From: Candidatus Thiodiazotropha sp. LNASS1
Lineage (GTDB): Bacteria; Pseudomonadota; Gammaproteobacteria; Chromatiales; Chromatiaceae
Length of the DNA: 64,000 bases
Direction: 5' to 3'
NCBI RefSeq assembly: GCF_964212655.1
Contig: NZ_OZ156465.1
Span: 2,790,001-2,854,000, forward strand
Made by a program: the position numbers and the translations under genes. This document shows, one piece after another, positions 26,549 through 34,171 of this stretch; the first letter of the stretch is position 1; each line of letters opens with the position of its first letter. The notes beneath the pieces are model-generated. The model was not told where the DNA came from. It made no database searches and saw only the letters and a list, made by a program, of their open reading frames with translations.

Positions 26549-27022
26549 ATCCGACAGTCAATACCAGCCTATTGCACTACTAGTTATCGGCCGTAAGCGC
26601 CCAGACATTAACCAGGGTTTGTTAACATGTCTGTAAACGGTTCTGCTGGGACCTTTTTTGTGTCCCACAAGACTGAATGAGGGATTAGCATTCACCCTAG
26701 ATGAGCAAGAAATGAGGCCGCTATGTGGCCGCAATCCTGTAGGTTGCATCTGAAAAGCGCCTATTGGAATAGTTATAACAGGCCCTAGGGATAGGTGCGG
26801 ACATGACCTCATTCGCTGTTTGAGGCCTGAATCGACAACTAAGAATCTTTTTTTCTTCTCATCCATGATAAGTTACATCTCCAAAGCGATAATAAATGGT
26901 ATATTACGTACCAAAATAGGAAATTAACATATCTTATTCATTGAATTTGTTCAATTTTCACTGTGTGGCGACTGGTATTCAAACCCGTTCTGGAATAAAT
27001 CATTTTTCATGGATGAGACAAT
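26549..27022. other. Gene-free stretch before the polysaccharide locus
   Basis: About 470 bp with no supported gene. The part at 26880-26950 is AT-rich and may carry the promoter of the glycosyltransferase at 27023 (AATAAATGGTATATTA region). A leftward open frame at 26558-26866 has no ribosome site or recognisable motif and was not called. Confidence 0.5.
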
Positions 27023-28027
27023 GTGAGTGCCGATGCGATGAAGCTGATAATACAGATCCCCTGTTATAACGAAGAAAAAACCCTGGCCCTCGCACTCGCG
27101 GAACTGCCCAGAGAGGTGCCTGGCTTCAGCCAAGTGGAATGGTTGGTCATTGATGACGGCAGTACGGATGAAACCCGCCAGGTCGCTATCGATAACGGGG
27201 TTGACCATATCGTCGGTTACACCAGAAATCAGGGATTGGCAAAGGTTTTTATGTTGGGCCTGGACGCATGTGTAAGACAAGGGGCCGACGTAATCGTCAA
27301 TACGGATGCCGACAATCAGTACGATGCCGGATACATCCCCAGCCTGACCCAGCCAATATTGGATGGAAAGGCGGACATGGTCATCGGTGCCAGACCTATC
27401 AAAATGATTGAGCACTTCTCGTTCACCAAGAAGGTGTTGCAACGCCTGGGTAGCAGTGTGGTAAGAAAGGTTAGTCATACCGACATACCGGACGCCCCGA
27501 GCGGCTTCAGGGCCTTCAGTCGCGATGCCGCGATGAAACTGAATGTCTTCAACGAGTATACCTATACCCTTGAAACCATTATCCAGGCCGGTATGAAGCA
27601 GATGGCGGTAACCTCGGTCCCGGTCGAGGTCAACGAAGACCTCAGACCATCCAGACTGGTCAAAAGCATCAGCAGTTACATTAAAAAGTCCATAATCACC
27701 ATACTGCGGATCTTTGTTGTCTACAAACCGTTCCGTTTCTTTCTCATAACCGGACTGATCCTCTTCGGTATGGGTTTAATCCTGGGATTGCGCTTTCTCT
27801 ATTACTACCTGTTCGGAGATGGAACGGGACACATACAATCCGTCATCCTCGCCGGCGTAATGATGGGGATTGGGTTTCAAACCATTCTCGTGGCTTTTAT
27901 CGCCGATCTGTTGAGTGTCAATCGAAAATTACTGGAAGAAGTGCAGTACCGCATCAGAAAACTGGAATCACAACCGGACAAAGGCAAGCGGGATGATTCT
28001 ACCCAAACCCGGCCCCAAGCGACCTGA
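27023..28027 (+). CDS. Family 2 glycosyltransferase, DPM1-like, with C-terminal membrane helices
   Basis: A GT-A domain opens with LIIQIPCYNEEKTLALALAELP; nucleotide-sugar motifs WLVIDDGSTDET and VNTDADNQY (the DxD site) follow, then APSGFRAFSRDAAMKLN as in polyprenyl-phosphate sugar synthases. Two membrane helices end the protein (FRFFLITGLILFGMGLIL; VILAGVMMGIGFQTILVAFIADLL). It probably makes undecaprenyl-phosphate-linked sugar at the inner membrane. GTG at 27023 is used, with GGATGAG upstream; an internal ATG at 27038 lacks a site. Its 3' end overlaps the convergent transferase gene by 29 bp. Confidence 0.9.
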   Translation: MSADAMKLIIQIPCYNEEKTLALALAELPREVPGFSQVEWLVIDDGSTDETRQVAIDNGVDHIVGYTRNQGLAKVFMLGLDACVRQGADVIVNTDADNQYDAGYIPSLTQPILDGKADMVIGARPIKMIEHFSFTKKVLQRLGSSVVRKVSHTDIPDAPSGFRAFSRDAAMKLNVFNEYTYTLETIIQAGMKQMAVTSVPVEVNEDLRPSRLVKSISSYIKKSIITILRIFVVYKPFRFFLITGLILFGMGLILGLRFLYYYLFGDGTGHIQSVILAGVMMGIGFQTILVAFIADLLSVNRKLLEEVQYRIRKLESQPDKGKRDDSTQTRPQAT

Positions 28028-29078
28028 CCAGAATCACCAGCGGCACAAAGGCAATCAGTGTCAACAGCAGTCCATAGCCGGGGAATACTGCAGCAAGCCA
28101 GGCCAACGGCAACAACCAAAACAGGTTGATCAGCAGGCCTTGCAGGATGACCCAACGGTGCGCAAGGCTCCGGGAATGTTCTGCCGACAGACCTTGATTG
28201 ATACTGAGAGACTGTCTTTGTCTGGCAAGATGCTGGTAGGCGTGTTTGGCATGAGGCCGGTACCATTTTTCACCATTCGCCATACGCACACCAAGCGTCC
28301 AGGTGGCATCCACGACGAATAGCCCCAGCAAAATCAGCCAGCTCCAAAGGGAAATTGGGTAGGCATTGGCCGTGTAGAGGGCAAAGACACCCAATGCATA
28401 TCCGATAAAACCGCTCCCTGCATCTCCCATAAAGATCTTTGCGGGGGGCCAGTTCCAGACCAGAAAACCCGCTATGCCCGCTGCCAGAATCAGCAACCAA
28501 GCTGTCGCTTCTGAACCGGCATGGTTAAGCACCAGCACCAAGGCTGCGCCACACAGCACGGTAATTCCCTGAAGACTGGCAATCCCGTCGATACCGTCCA
28601 TGAAATTGTAGAGATTCAATAACCAAACCAGACCAATCACCATCAATGCATCGAGCCACCACCCCTCCAAGATCAATCCCGGCCAGAGATCAATGGCAGG
28701 CATCTGCAACAATGTCACGGCAACTACAGCCGCAATCAAATGAACAATAAAACGAACCATGGCGGAGACGTGGCGATGATCATCGATATACCCGATCGCT
28801 ACAACCAGGCCACCACCCAAGAGAAGGGTAAGGTGTAGATTGCGGTCAAGATCGTCAATGCTGAAAGAGAAGATCATTGCCCCGGCCAGTAGCGCCAGAT
28901 AGACCAGAACAAAGGCGATCCCACCCCCGCGAGGCGTCTCAACCAGATGGGAACTGCGATTATTGGGCCGGTCCATCAAACCACGTTGCAATGCATAGGA
29001 ACGTGCCAGCCCCGTCAATCCCAGGGACAACGAAAAACTCAGTGCCATCATCCAAAAAGAATGCAACCACTCAGCCAT
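27999..29078 (-). CDS. Initiating glycosyl-1-phosphate transferase (MraY/WecA/WbpL family)
   Basis: About ten membrane helices with the family motifs: PNNRSSHLVETPRGGGIAFV (N-terminal cytosolic loop), GYIDDHRHVS (the DD metal site), LYNFMDGIDGIAS (NxxNxxDGIDGL-type), WPPAKIFMGDAGSGFIGY, and the H-rich loop RPHAKHAYQHLARQR. It transfers a HexNAc-1-phosphate to undecaprenyl phosphate to begin O-unit or capsule synthesis. ATG at 29078 is chosen (GGTGAG eight bases upstream); it overlaps the upstream epimerase gene by 8 bases. The pairing with a sugar epimerase and GT4 matches the wbpJ-K-L arrangement. Confidence 0.93.
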   Translation of the reverse strand: MAEWLHSFWMMALSFSLSLGLTGLARSYALQRGLMDRPNNRSSHLVETPRGGGIAFVLVYLALLAGAMIFSFSIDDLDRNLHLTLLLGGGLVVAIGYIDDHRHVSAMVRFIVHLIAAVVAVTLLQMPAIDLWPGLILEGWWLDALMVIGLVWLLNLYNFMDGIDGIASLQGITVLCGAALVLVLNHAGSEATAWLLILAAGIAGFLVWNWPPAKIFMGDAGSGFIGYALGVFALYTANAYPISLWSWLILLGLFVVDATWTLGVRMANGEKWYRPHAKHAYQHLARQRQSLSINQGLSAEHSRSLAHRWVILQGLLINLFWLLPLAWLAAVFPGYGLLLTLIAFVPLVILVRSLGAGFG

Positions 29079-30015
29079 TATCAAAACTCACCATTTCCGA
29101 TAGCGCCCGATCCATCTCCATCACGGGCGCCCAACCCAGCCGCTCCCTGTTCTTCGACAGGTCCACTTGAAGGTCTTCAGTCAACCTCGCAATCATTGAG
29201 GAGCGCCCTGTCAGCCATCCACCGAGACGAAGCAGCGTCAATGGCACAGGGTACAACCTGGCCCTGCAATCCATAGCATGCGCCAGTTTGCGGATCAGGT
29301 CGGGTGTCGACAGACCCTCCCCGTCAGCTGCCAGGAATATCTCACCCGCCGCATTCGGATGATCGACACAGCAATGCAGGAAATCGAGCAGATTCTGGAT
29401 ACTCAAGAAACTGCGACGGTTTGAAATCCCCCCCAGAGGCAGAGGCACGTCCCGCCTGATCAGGCTCATCAAACGCTCAAAATTCCCCTTTACTCCGGCG
29501 CCGTATACAAGGACTGGCCGCACGATGACCAGTTCCAGCTCCGTCTGCGCCGCAACCCGGATCAACGCCTGTTCCGCTTCCCATTTAGAAATACCATAAG
29601 CATCTTCCGGTCTGGGCTCATCATCCGCCCTATAGGGTTCTCCATGGGTCCTTTCACCGTTCACTTTCACGCTACTCAGATAGATCATGCGTTTAACACC
29701 GGCTTCAGCGGCTTGACGGGCGAGCGCAGCAGAGCCTGCCACATTGACTCGACGAAACGCAGCCAGGGGATCGGATTCGGACTCCCGCATCACATGCACC
29801 CGGGCAGCCAGATGAACGATGGTATCCATGCCATCCAAGGCAGTGCTCCAGTCAGTGGAGCCGTCTATATCTCCAACCGCGACATGCTCACACAACTGCC
29901 AGTGTGGCGACTTTTGGCGAAGCACGGCCCTTACACCATACCCGCTGGAGAGCATATAACGGCAAAGGTGTTCACCGACGAATCCGTTTGCTCCCGTAAC
30001 CAGAATAGTGTTCAC
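29071..30015 (-). CDS. NAD-dependent sugar epimerase/dehydratase (extended SDR)
   Basis: A Rossmann start ILVTGANGFVGEHLCRYM binds NAD. The active site is present as Ser in LSSVKVNGE and YGISKWEAEQAL (YxxxK), and HLAARVHVMRESESDP and RPVLVYGAGVKGNFERLM are typical of the WbpK/GalE-like UDP-HexNAc group. The GTG start overlaps the upstream GT4 stop (GTGA). It probably oxidises or epimerises the sugar that the next gene product loads on the lipid carrier. Exact substrate unknown. Confidence 0.9.
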   Translation of the reverse strand: MNTILVTGANGFVGEHLCRYMLSSGYGVRAVLRQKSPHWQLCEHVAVGDIDGSTDWSTALDGMDTIVHLAARVHVMRESESDPLAAFRRVNVAGSAALARQAAEAGVKRMIYLSSVKVNGERTHGEPYRADDEPRPEDAYGISKWEAEQALIRVAAQTELELVIVRPVLVYGAGVKGNFERLMSLIRRDVPLPLGGISNRRSFLSIQNLLDFLHCCVDHPNAAGEIFLAADGEGLSTPDLIRKLAHAMDCRARLYPVPLTLLRLGGWLTGRSSMIARLTEDLQVDLSKNRERLGWAPVMEMDRALSEMVSFDNG

Positions 30016-31157
30016 GGTTCCAGTGCCCGCTGATAGATATTCAAATGGCGCTCAATGACTTGATGAATGGAGAACTCCGCTTCCGCCATCGCTCTGCCCT
30101 TCTGCCCCATGGATTGGCGTAGTGCTGGATTTGTAATCAAACGCCTCAGCGCATCTGCCAAGGGTCTGCTTTCTCTGGCCGGCACCAACAGCCCGTTCTC
30201 CCCTTCAATGACAATCTCGCGACAACCCGGAACATCGGTGGCGACGATCGCTCTCCCTGTGGCGGCGGCCTCCAACAGCACTTTTGGCAATCCCTCCCGG
30301 TAGGAGGGTAAACAGACGATATGAGCATCACTGTAGATTTCAGGCATATCCTGGCGGTTACCCCACCACTCAACATTACCTTCTCTGGCCCACTCCGCCA
30401 GGCGAGCGGCAGGCACAGACTCCGGATTATTTGGATCAATGCCTCCCACCAGGGCAAAGCGGGCCTTGATTCCCATTCGGTGTAACTGCTGGGCTGCCTC
30501 AACAAATTCACCGACCCCCTTATCCCACAACATGCGACCCGGGAGCACAACCAGTGGCAGATCATCACTCTCCGTCGACATGACAAAATTGTCCACATCA
30601 ACACCTGAGCCCCGAATCAATTCAATCTTATCCTGACTCAGACACTCTTTTTCCAGCAAGTAATCATAATCATCCCGGTTCTGCACAATGACCCAGAGTC
30701 GTTTGCGGGAAAACAGCCAACGATAGCTGGTCAGTACCGCAGAACGCGCCATGGCGCTGAACCAACCTCGCGCCAGAAAAACAAAACCCAGACCGGATAT
30801 TGCATTGACTACAGCAGATACTTTAGCCACACGCGCAGCCAATGTACCGTACAGAACCGGTTTTATGGTCACATGATGGACGATTAACGGCTGCAACTCC
30901 CGATAAAGTCTGTACAGATTCCATATCGTCCGCAGCTCAGCCAAAGGATTCGCACCACTTCGGCTAAGTGAAACCTGCCTATAGCTTAAACCCTCTGCTT
31001 TGATCTGCTCCACACCGTCACCGGGGGGTGTGGCGACACACACATCATACCCCTGTTTCTTTGCCGCCAGTGCCAGGGGCAATCGATGAGAGAGAAAAAA
31101 ACCGGCATCATTGACAACAAACAGAATCAATCGATTGTTAGGCAGGGCACGAAACAT
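30012..31157 (-). CDS. Family 4 glycosyltransferase (PglA/WbpJ-like)
   Basis: GT-B fold: N-terminal domain LILFVVNDAGFFLSHRLPLALAAKKQGYDVCVATP, then VIVQNRDDYDYL, and a C-terminal donor domain with LPGRMLWDKGVGEFVEAA and the EGLPKVLLEAAATGRAIVATDVPGCREIV block that includes the EX7E motif. It would add the second sugar to an undecaprenyl-linked HexNAc. ATG at 31157 is used; an in-frame GTG five codons earlier is possible. Last base overlap with the epimerase gene couples their translation. Confidence 0.92.
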   Translation of the reverse strand: MFRALPNNRLILFVVNDAGFFLSHRLPLALAAKKQGYDVCVATPPGDGVEQIKAEGLSYRQVSLSRSGANPLAELRTIWNLYRLYRELQPLIVHHVTIKPVLYGTLAARVAKVSAVVNAISGLGFVFLARGWFSAMARSAVLTSYRWLFSRKRLWVIVQNRDDYDYLLEKECLSQDKIELIRGSGVDVDNFVMSTESDDLPLVVLPGRMLWDKGVGEFVEAAQQLHRMGIKARFALVGGIDPNNPESVPAARLAEWAREGNVEWWGNRQDMPEIYSDAHIVCLPSYREGLPKVLLEAAATGRAIVATDVPGCREIVIEGENGLLVPARESRPLADALRRLITNPALRQSMGQKGRAMAEAEFSIHQVIERHLNIYQRALEP

Positions 31158-31371
31158 GGAGTGTGTCACCAAAATAGAGAAATTGGGTTCTCCCCAAATA
31201 GATCAGAACTGACCCTGCATTATAACCGGATTGCAGCGGATGCCGCATGGATGCGATCGTCATCTCACAGCAACACATGAACGACTGATCATACGGGCGG
31301 TTGTACGCCACACAGCAATATTTAATTAACATAACGATAGGGTGAAAAGGCTATGGCAGACAACAACAGGG

Positions 31372-32892
31372 TTAGCATTCACGTCTGACACCCAAGCCTC
31401 TCAGGAGCCACAAACGCTCCTTTTGCTCCAAAACATGACGCCACACCAGGTAGATAAAACCTGTCAGTACGATACCGACAAACAGGAACTTCTCCAGCAG
31501 ATCCTGAAACTGGGTGGCGACAACAAAAAGCGTGACCGCCATAAGCACCGACAATCCAAATCGCATGGCTGATGCCCGACACTCGGGTACCAGCGTCAAA
31601 GACATCATATACAGTGCAAGCGCATCCAGCCATGCTCTCAGCGTCCAAATCAGTGCAGCGCCCAAAATGCCGTAGTGGGACAAGGCCCACCACAGACCAG
31701 CCAGATAGATCGGCAACTCCAAAAGATGCAGCTTGGCAGACCAATCGGGGTGACCCGCCGACTGCACCAGAGAAAAAGGCACCAGAGAGAGCCCATAGAA
31801 GAGAACCCCGACAGCCAGCCACTGCATCACCTGGTAACCATTGTCAGCAAATTCCTCGCCCACCCACAATTTCAAGCCATCGAATGAGAATACCGAAATC
31901 ACCAGCAGCAGAGGAAACAGGGCGATAAAGATGTAACTGAGCCCTTTGTTGAACAGTTCAGCTGAGTATTTTCGATCCTGGCCCTGTTCTATAGCCAGTG
32001 TAGTCGATTGGGCAGGCAGCAAAACGGCGACAAAGGCGGTTGGTATAACCATCAATCGAAATACGATTTCATAGGGTGTCGTATAAAAGGCCACTGCGGT
32101 CACTGACAACACCGCGCCGATCACAAAACGGTCCATGGATACCATTAACGGCACGACAATGTTGCTCACCGTCATCCACCCGCCAAAACCGAAAAGCGGA
32201 CGTAATTGACCGGGGTCGATTCGATAGTGTTGGCGTACCTCAGGCACGATTCGAAACATCAACATGAAGTGAGCCAGGACAGCGATGAATCTGCCAGCAA
32301 CCAGTACAGCAACAATGGGATAAAGACTGGTGGAGAATGGCAATACTGCAACCGGACCGACAAAGGTAAATATACCCATAGGTATGCGTATGGCTGTTAA
32401 TAACTTAAATTGCTGATAGGCTGCAATCACACCTCGCAGGCCAACTGTGATAATAACGAATGGAATCGACACGGAGAGGAGATAGAAGGCCTTCAACGTC
32501 TCCTGTTGCAATTCGGACGGAACCTTCAACACCGAGCCAACCAACCAGGGTGTGAGCCAGAAGATGACAACAAATCCGATCACGCCAAGGACAGTCATCA
32601 GGATCATAGCCGTCCATACCAGGCCGGGTATCTTGTGGTGTTGATGTTCACCTAGGCACTTTGCAACCAATACCGTCAACGCACGCCCAAGGCCAAAATC
32701 AAACAGACTGAAGTAACCGACGAACATCCAACTGATTGCCAACAGCCCAAAACGGTCTTTGCCAATGCCGTCAATCAGGATTGGTATGGTGATGATGGCG
32801 ACAAGGAAAGGGACAATGATACTCAGCAAATTCCAGACGACGTTCTTGGCCAGTCGGCCACCACGTGTCAGTTCATTATCTTCGGCGCTCAT
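31372..32892 (-). CDS. Wzx-like oligosaccharide flippase
   Basis: A 506-residue membrane protein with about 12-14 helices and the MATE/PST start NVVWNLLSIIVPFLVAIITIPILIDGIG, then FGLLAISWMFVGYFSLFDFGLGRAL, a common pattern of polysaccharide flippases. It would turn lipid-linked glycan units across the inner membrane. It stands between the GT4 (214 bp downstream) and a GT2 gene (127 bp upstream) on the same strand. The presence of both this flippase and a Wzm/Wzt exporter suggests two different glycans. Confidence 0.9.
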   Translation of the reverse strand: MSAEDNELTRGGRLAKNVVWNLLSIIVPFLVAIITIPILIDGIGKDRFGLLAISWMFVGYFSLFDFGLGRALTVLVAKCLGEHQHHKIPGLVWTAMILMTVLGVIGFVVIFWLTPWLVGSVLKVPSELQQETLKAFYLLSVSIPFVIITVGLRGVIAAYQQFKLLTAIRIPMGIFTFVGPVAVLPFSTSLYPIVAVLVAGRFIAVLAHFMLMFRIVPEVRQHYRIDPGQLRPLFGFGGWMTVSNIVVPLMVSMDRFVIGAVLSVTAVAFYTTPYEIVFRLMVIPTAFVAVLLPAQSTTLAIEQGQDRKYSAELFNKGLSYIFIALFPLLLVISVFSFDGLKLWVGEEFADNGYQVMQWLAVGVLFYGLSLVPFSLVQSAGHPDWSAKLHLLELPIYLAGLWWALSHYGILGAALIWTLRAWLDALALYMMSLTLVPECRASAMRFGLSVLMAVTLFVVATQFQDLLEKFLFVGIVLTGFIYLVWRHVLEQKERLWLLRGLGVRREC

Positions 32893-33019
32893 GATCAGCT
32901 ACGATTCCGGACAGAGAGTCATGTATCCAAGCACTCCAAAATTTCAAATCGTTACGAGGCCTAAACATAACGATGCCTGCAGACCACAAAACTCCGAAAG
33001 AGTGGTGTTCTAGGGCCTC

Positions 33020-33835
33020 TTAAGCCCAGCGCCAACCGTGCTTGTGATAAAAAACAAACGCCGACTTGGCAAACATGAGAATATGCTTGATTCCCTTTTT
33101 TGAAGCGTTGCCTCCACCATGGACAATACGCACATCCGGAACATAGGCGATGGTGGAACGTTTGCCTATCCTGATCGACAGGTCGAAATCTTCAAAGTAA
33201 ACAAAGAAATCCGGCGAAAAGCCTTTTACATTCACCAACACATTGTGTCGTACAAACATAAAACAGCCACTGGCCATAACTTCCTTACTGAGCGTACGTC
33301 CCTTTAAATCGTATCGCATCTCATATTCCTGCAGACGCTCCGCAAAATATCGCTTCACGAACCTTGGTGCAAAACCACGCAAAAACAGATCGAGAACCGC
33401 GGGATAGCGCTTGCAAAGATACTGCTTGTAACCTTCCGGGTCTTCAGAATAGGGGGATAACAAACCGATGTTGGGATTGTGGTGCATATATTTGATCGCC
33501 TTCAGAAAGGCATCTTCGAGCACTTCCACATCGGGATTGATAACCAGATGATAGTCGCTCTGTTCATTCAGGATTACCAGGTTATGGGCGGCGCCATATC
33601 CAATATTACCGCCCGTCCCAAGCACCATCCACTCATGTACGCCATTTTCGAATACCTGTGATGCCAGGTGCTTAACCTGGTTCAGAATCCCACCATTGTC
33701 GACAACCACAACCTTGGCCTTGAGATCCTGCAACTCCTCGGCGGCATAGTCAAGGGACCTGACTATGCTCACAAGCGTCTCCCTTAGAGTAGGCAGGCCG
33801 CTATCATAGTAGACAATGGATATTACGAGTTTCAT
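33020..33835 (-). CDS. Family 2 glycosyltransferase (rhamnosyltransferase-like)
   Basis: A GT-A protein of 271 residues: VISIVYYDSGLPTLRETLVSIVRSL, VVVDNGGILNQ, LGTGGNIGYGAAHN, HLVINPDVEVLEDAF (DxD-like NPDVE), SGCFMFVRHNVLVNVKGFSPDFFVYFEDFDLSIRIG. The NPDV and YFED-D patterns recall WbbL-type rhamnosyltransferases. Cytosolic face of the inner membrane. A weak terminator and the DUF3144-like gene lie just upstream. Confidence 0.92.
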   Translation of the reverse strand: MKLVISIVYYDSGLPTLRETLVSIVRSLDYAAEELQDLKAKVVVVDNGGILNQVKHLASQVFENGVHEWMVLGTGGNIGYGAAHNLVILNEQSDYHLVINPDVEVLEDAFLKAIKYMHHNPNIGLLSPYSEDPEGYKQYLCKRYPAVLDLFLRGFAPRFVKRYFAERLQEYEMRYDLKGRTLSKEVMASGCFMFVRHNVLVNVKGFSPDFFVYFEDFDLSIRIGKRSTIAYVPDVRIVHGGGNASKKGIKHILMFAKSAFVFYHKHGWRWA

Positions 33836-33872
33836 GACAATTCCAAGTCACATCAAGCACAAACCGGAAGGA

Positions 33873-33900
33873 GGAAAAAACTACTGCTTTTTAGTAGTCT
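33873..33900 (-). terminator. Short intrinsic terminator overlapping a stop codon
   Basis: On the minus strand ACTACT-N7-AGTAGT (33898 to 33880) is followed by six Ts. The stem includes the TAG stop of the DUF3144-like gene. The stem is only 6 bp and AT-containing, so it may be a partial terminator inside the locus. Confidence 0.6.
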
Positions 33901-34171
33901 TTTGGCCACTACTTTCCGCTGCCTTCCGTTTGATCTCCTGAATCTTGGCCAACTGAGCACGGTAAGTATCGACCAGACGATCAACACCACTCGGCTTCAG
34001 ATATCCCTGATTGCCCGCAGCCACATAGGTACTATAGGTTGCAGATGCCGACATCAAAGCTGCATTGACCAACGGCAGAGGTTTACCCTCACTTTTGATT
34101 TCGTTGGCCAAGGCAATGAAACGTTCGGCCACCGCTGTAAATTCAGCAAATTCTGTTTCTTGATCAGACAT
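33881..34171 (-). CDS. DUF3144-like small protein
   Basis: The 96-residue protein resembles DUF3144: AVAERFIALANEIKSEGK, then VNAALMSASATYSTYVAAGNQGYL, then YRAQLAKIQEIKRKAA with a Lys-rich tail. Start ATG at 34171 has GAGG six bases upstream; an ATG two codons earlier is too near that site. It overlaps the end of the 999-residue transferase gene by 8 bases, so it is translationally coupled to it. Function of the family is unknown; the coupling suggests a partner of that transferase. Resemblance is by eye and moderate. Confidence 0.65.
   Translation of the reverse strand: MSDQETEFAEFTAVAERFIALANEIKSEGKPLPLVNAALMSASATYSTYVAAGNQGYLKPSGVDRLVDTYRAQLAKIQEIKRKAAESSGQKTTKKQ

Noticed and set aside
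26558-26866. A 102-codon leftward open frame in the gene-free stretch
   Set aside because: No ribosome site, no motif and unlikely composition; treated as non-coding.
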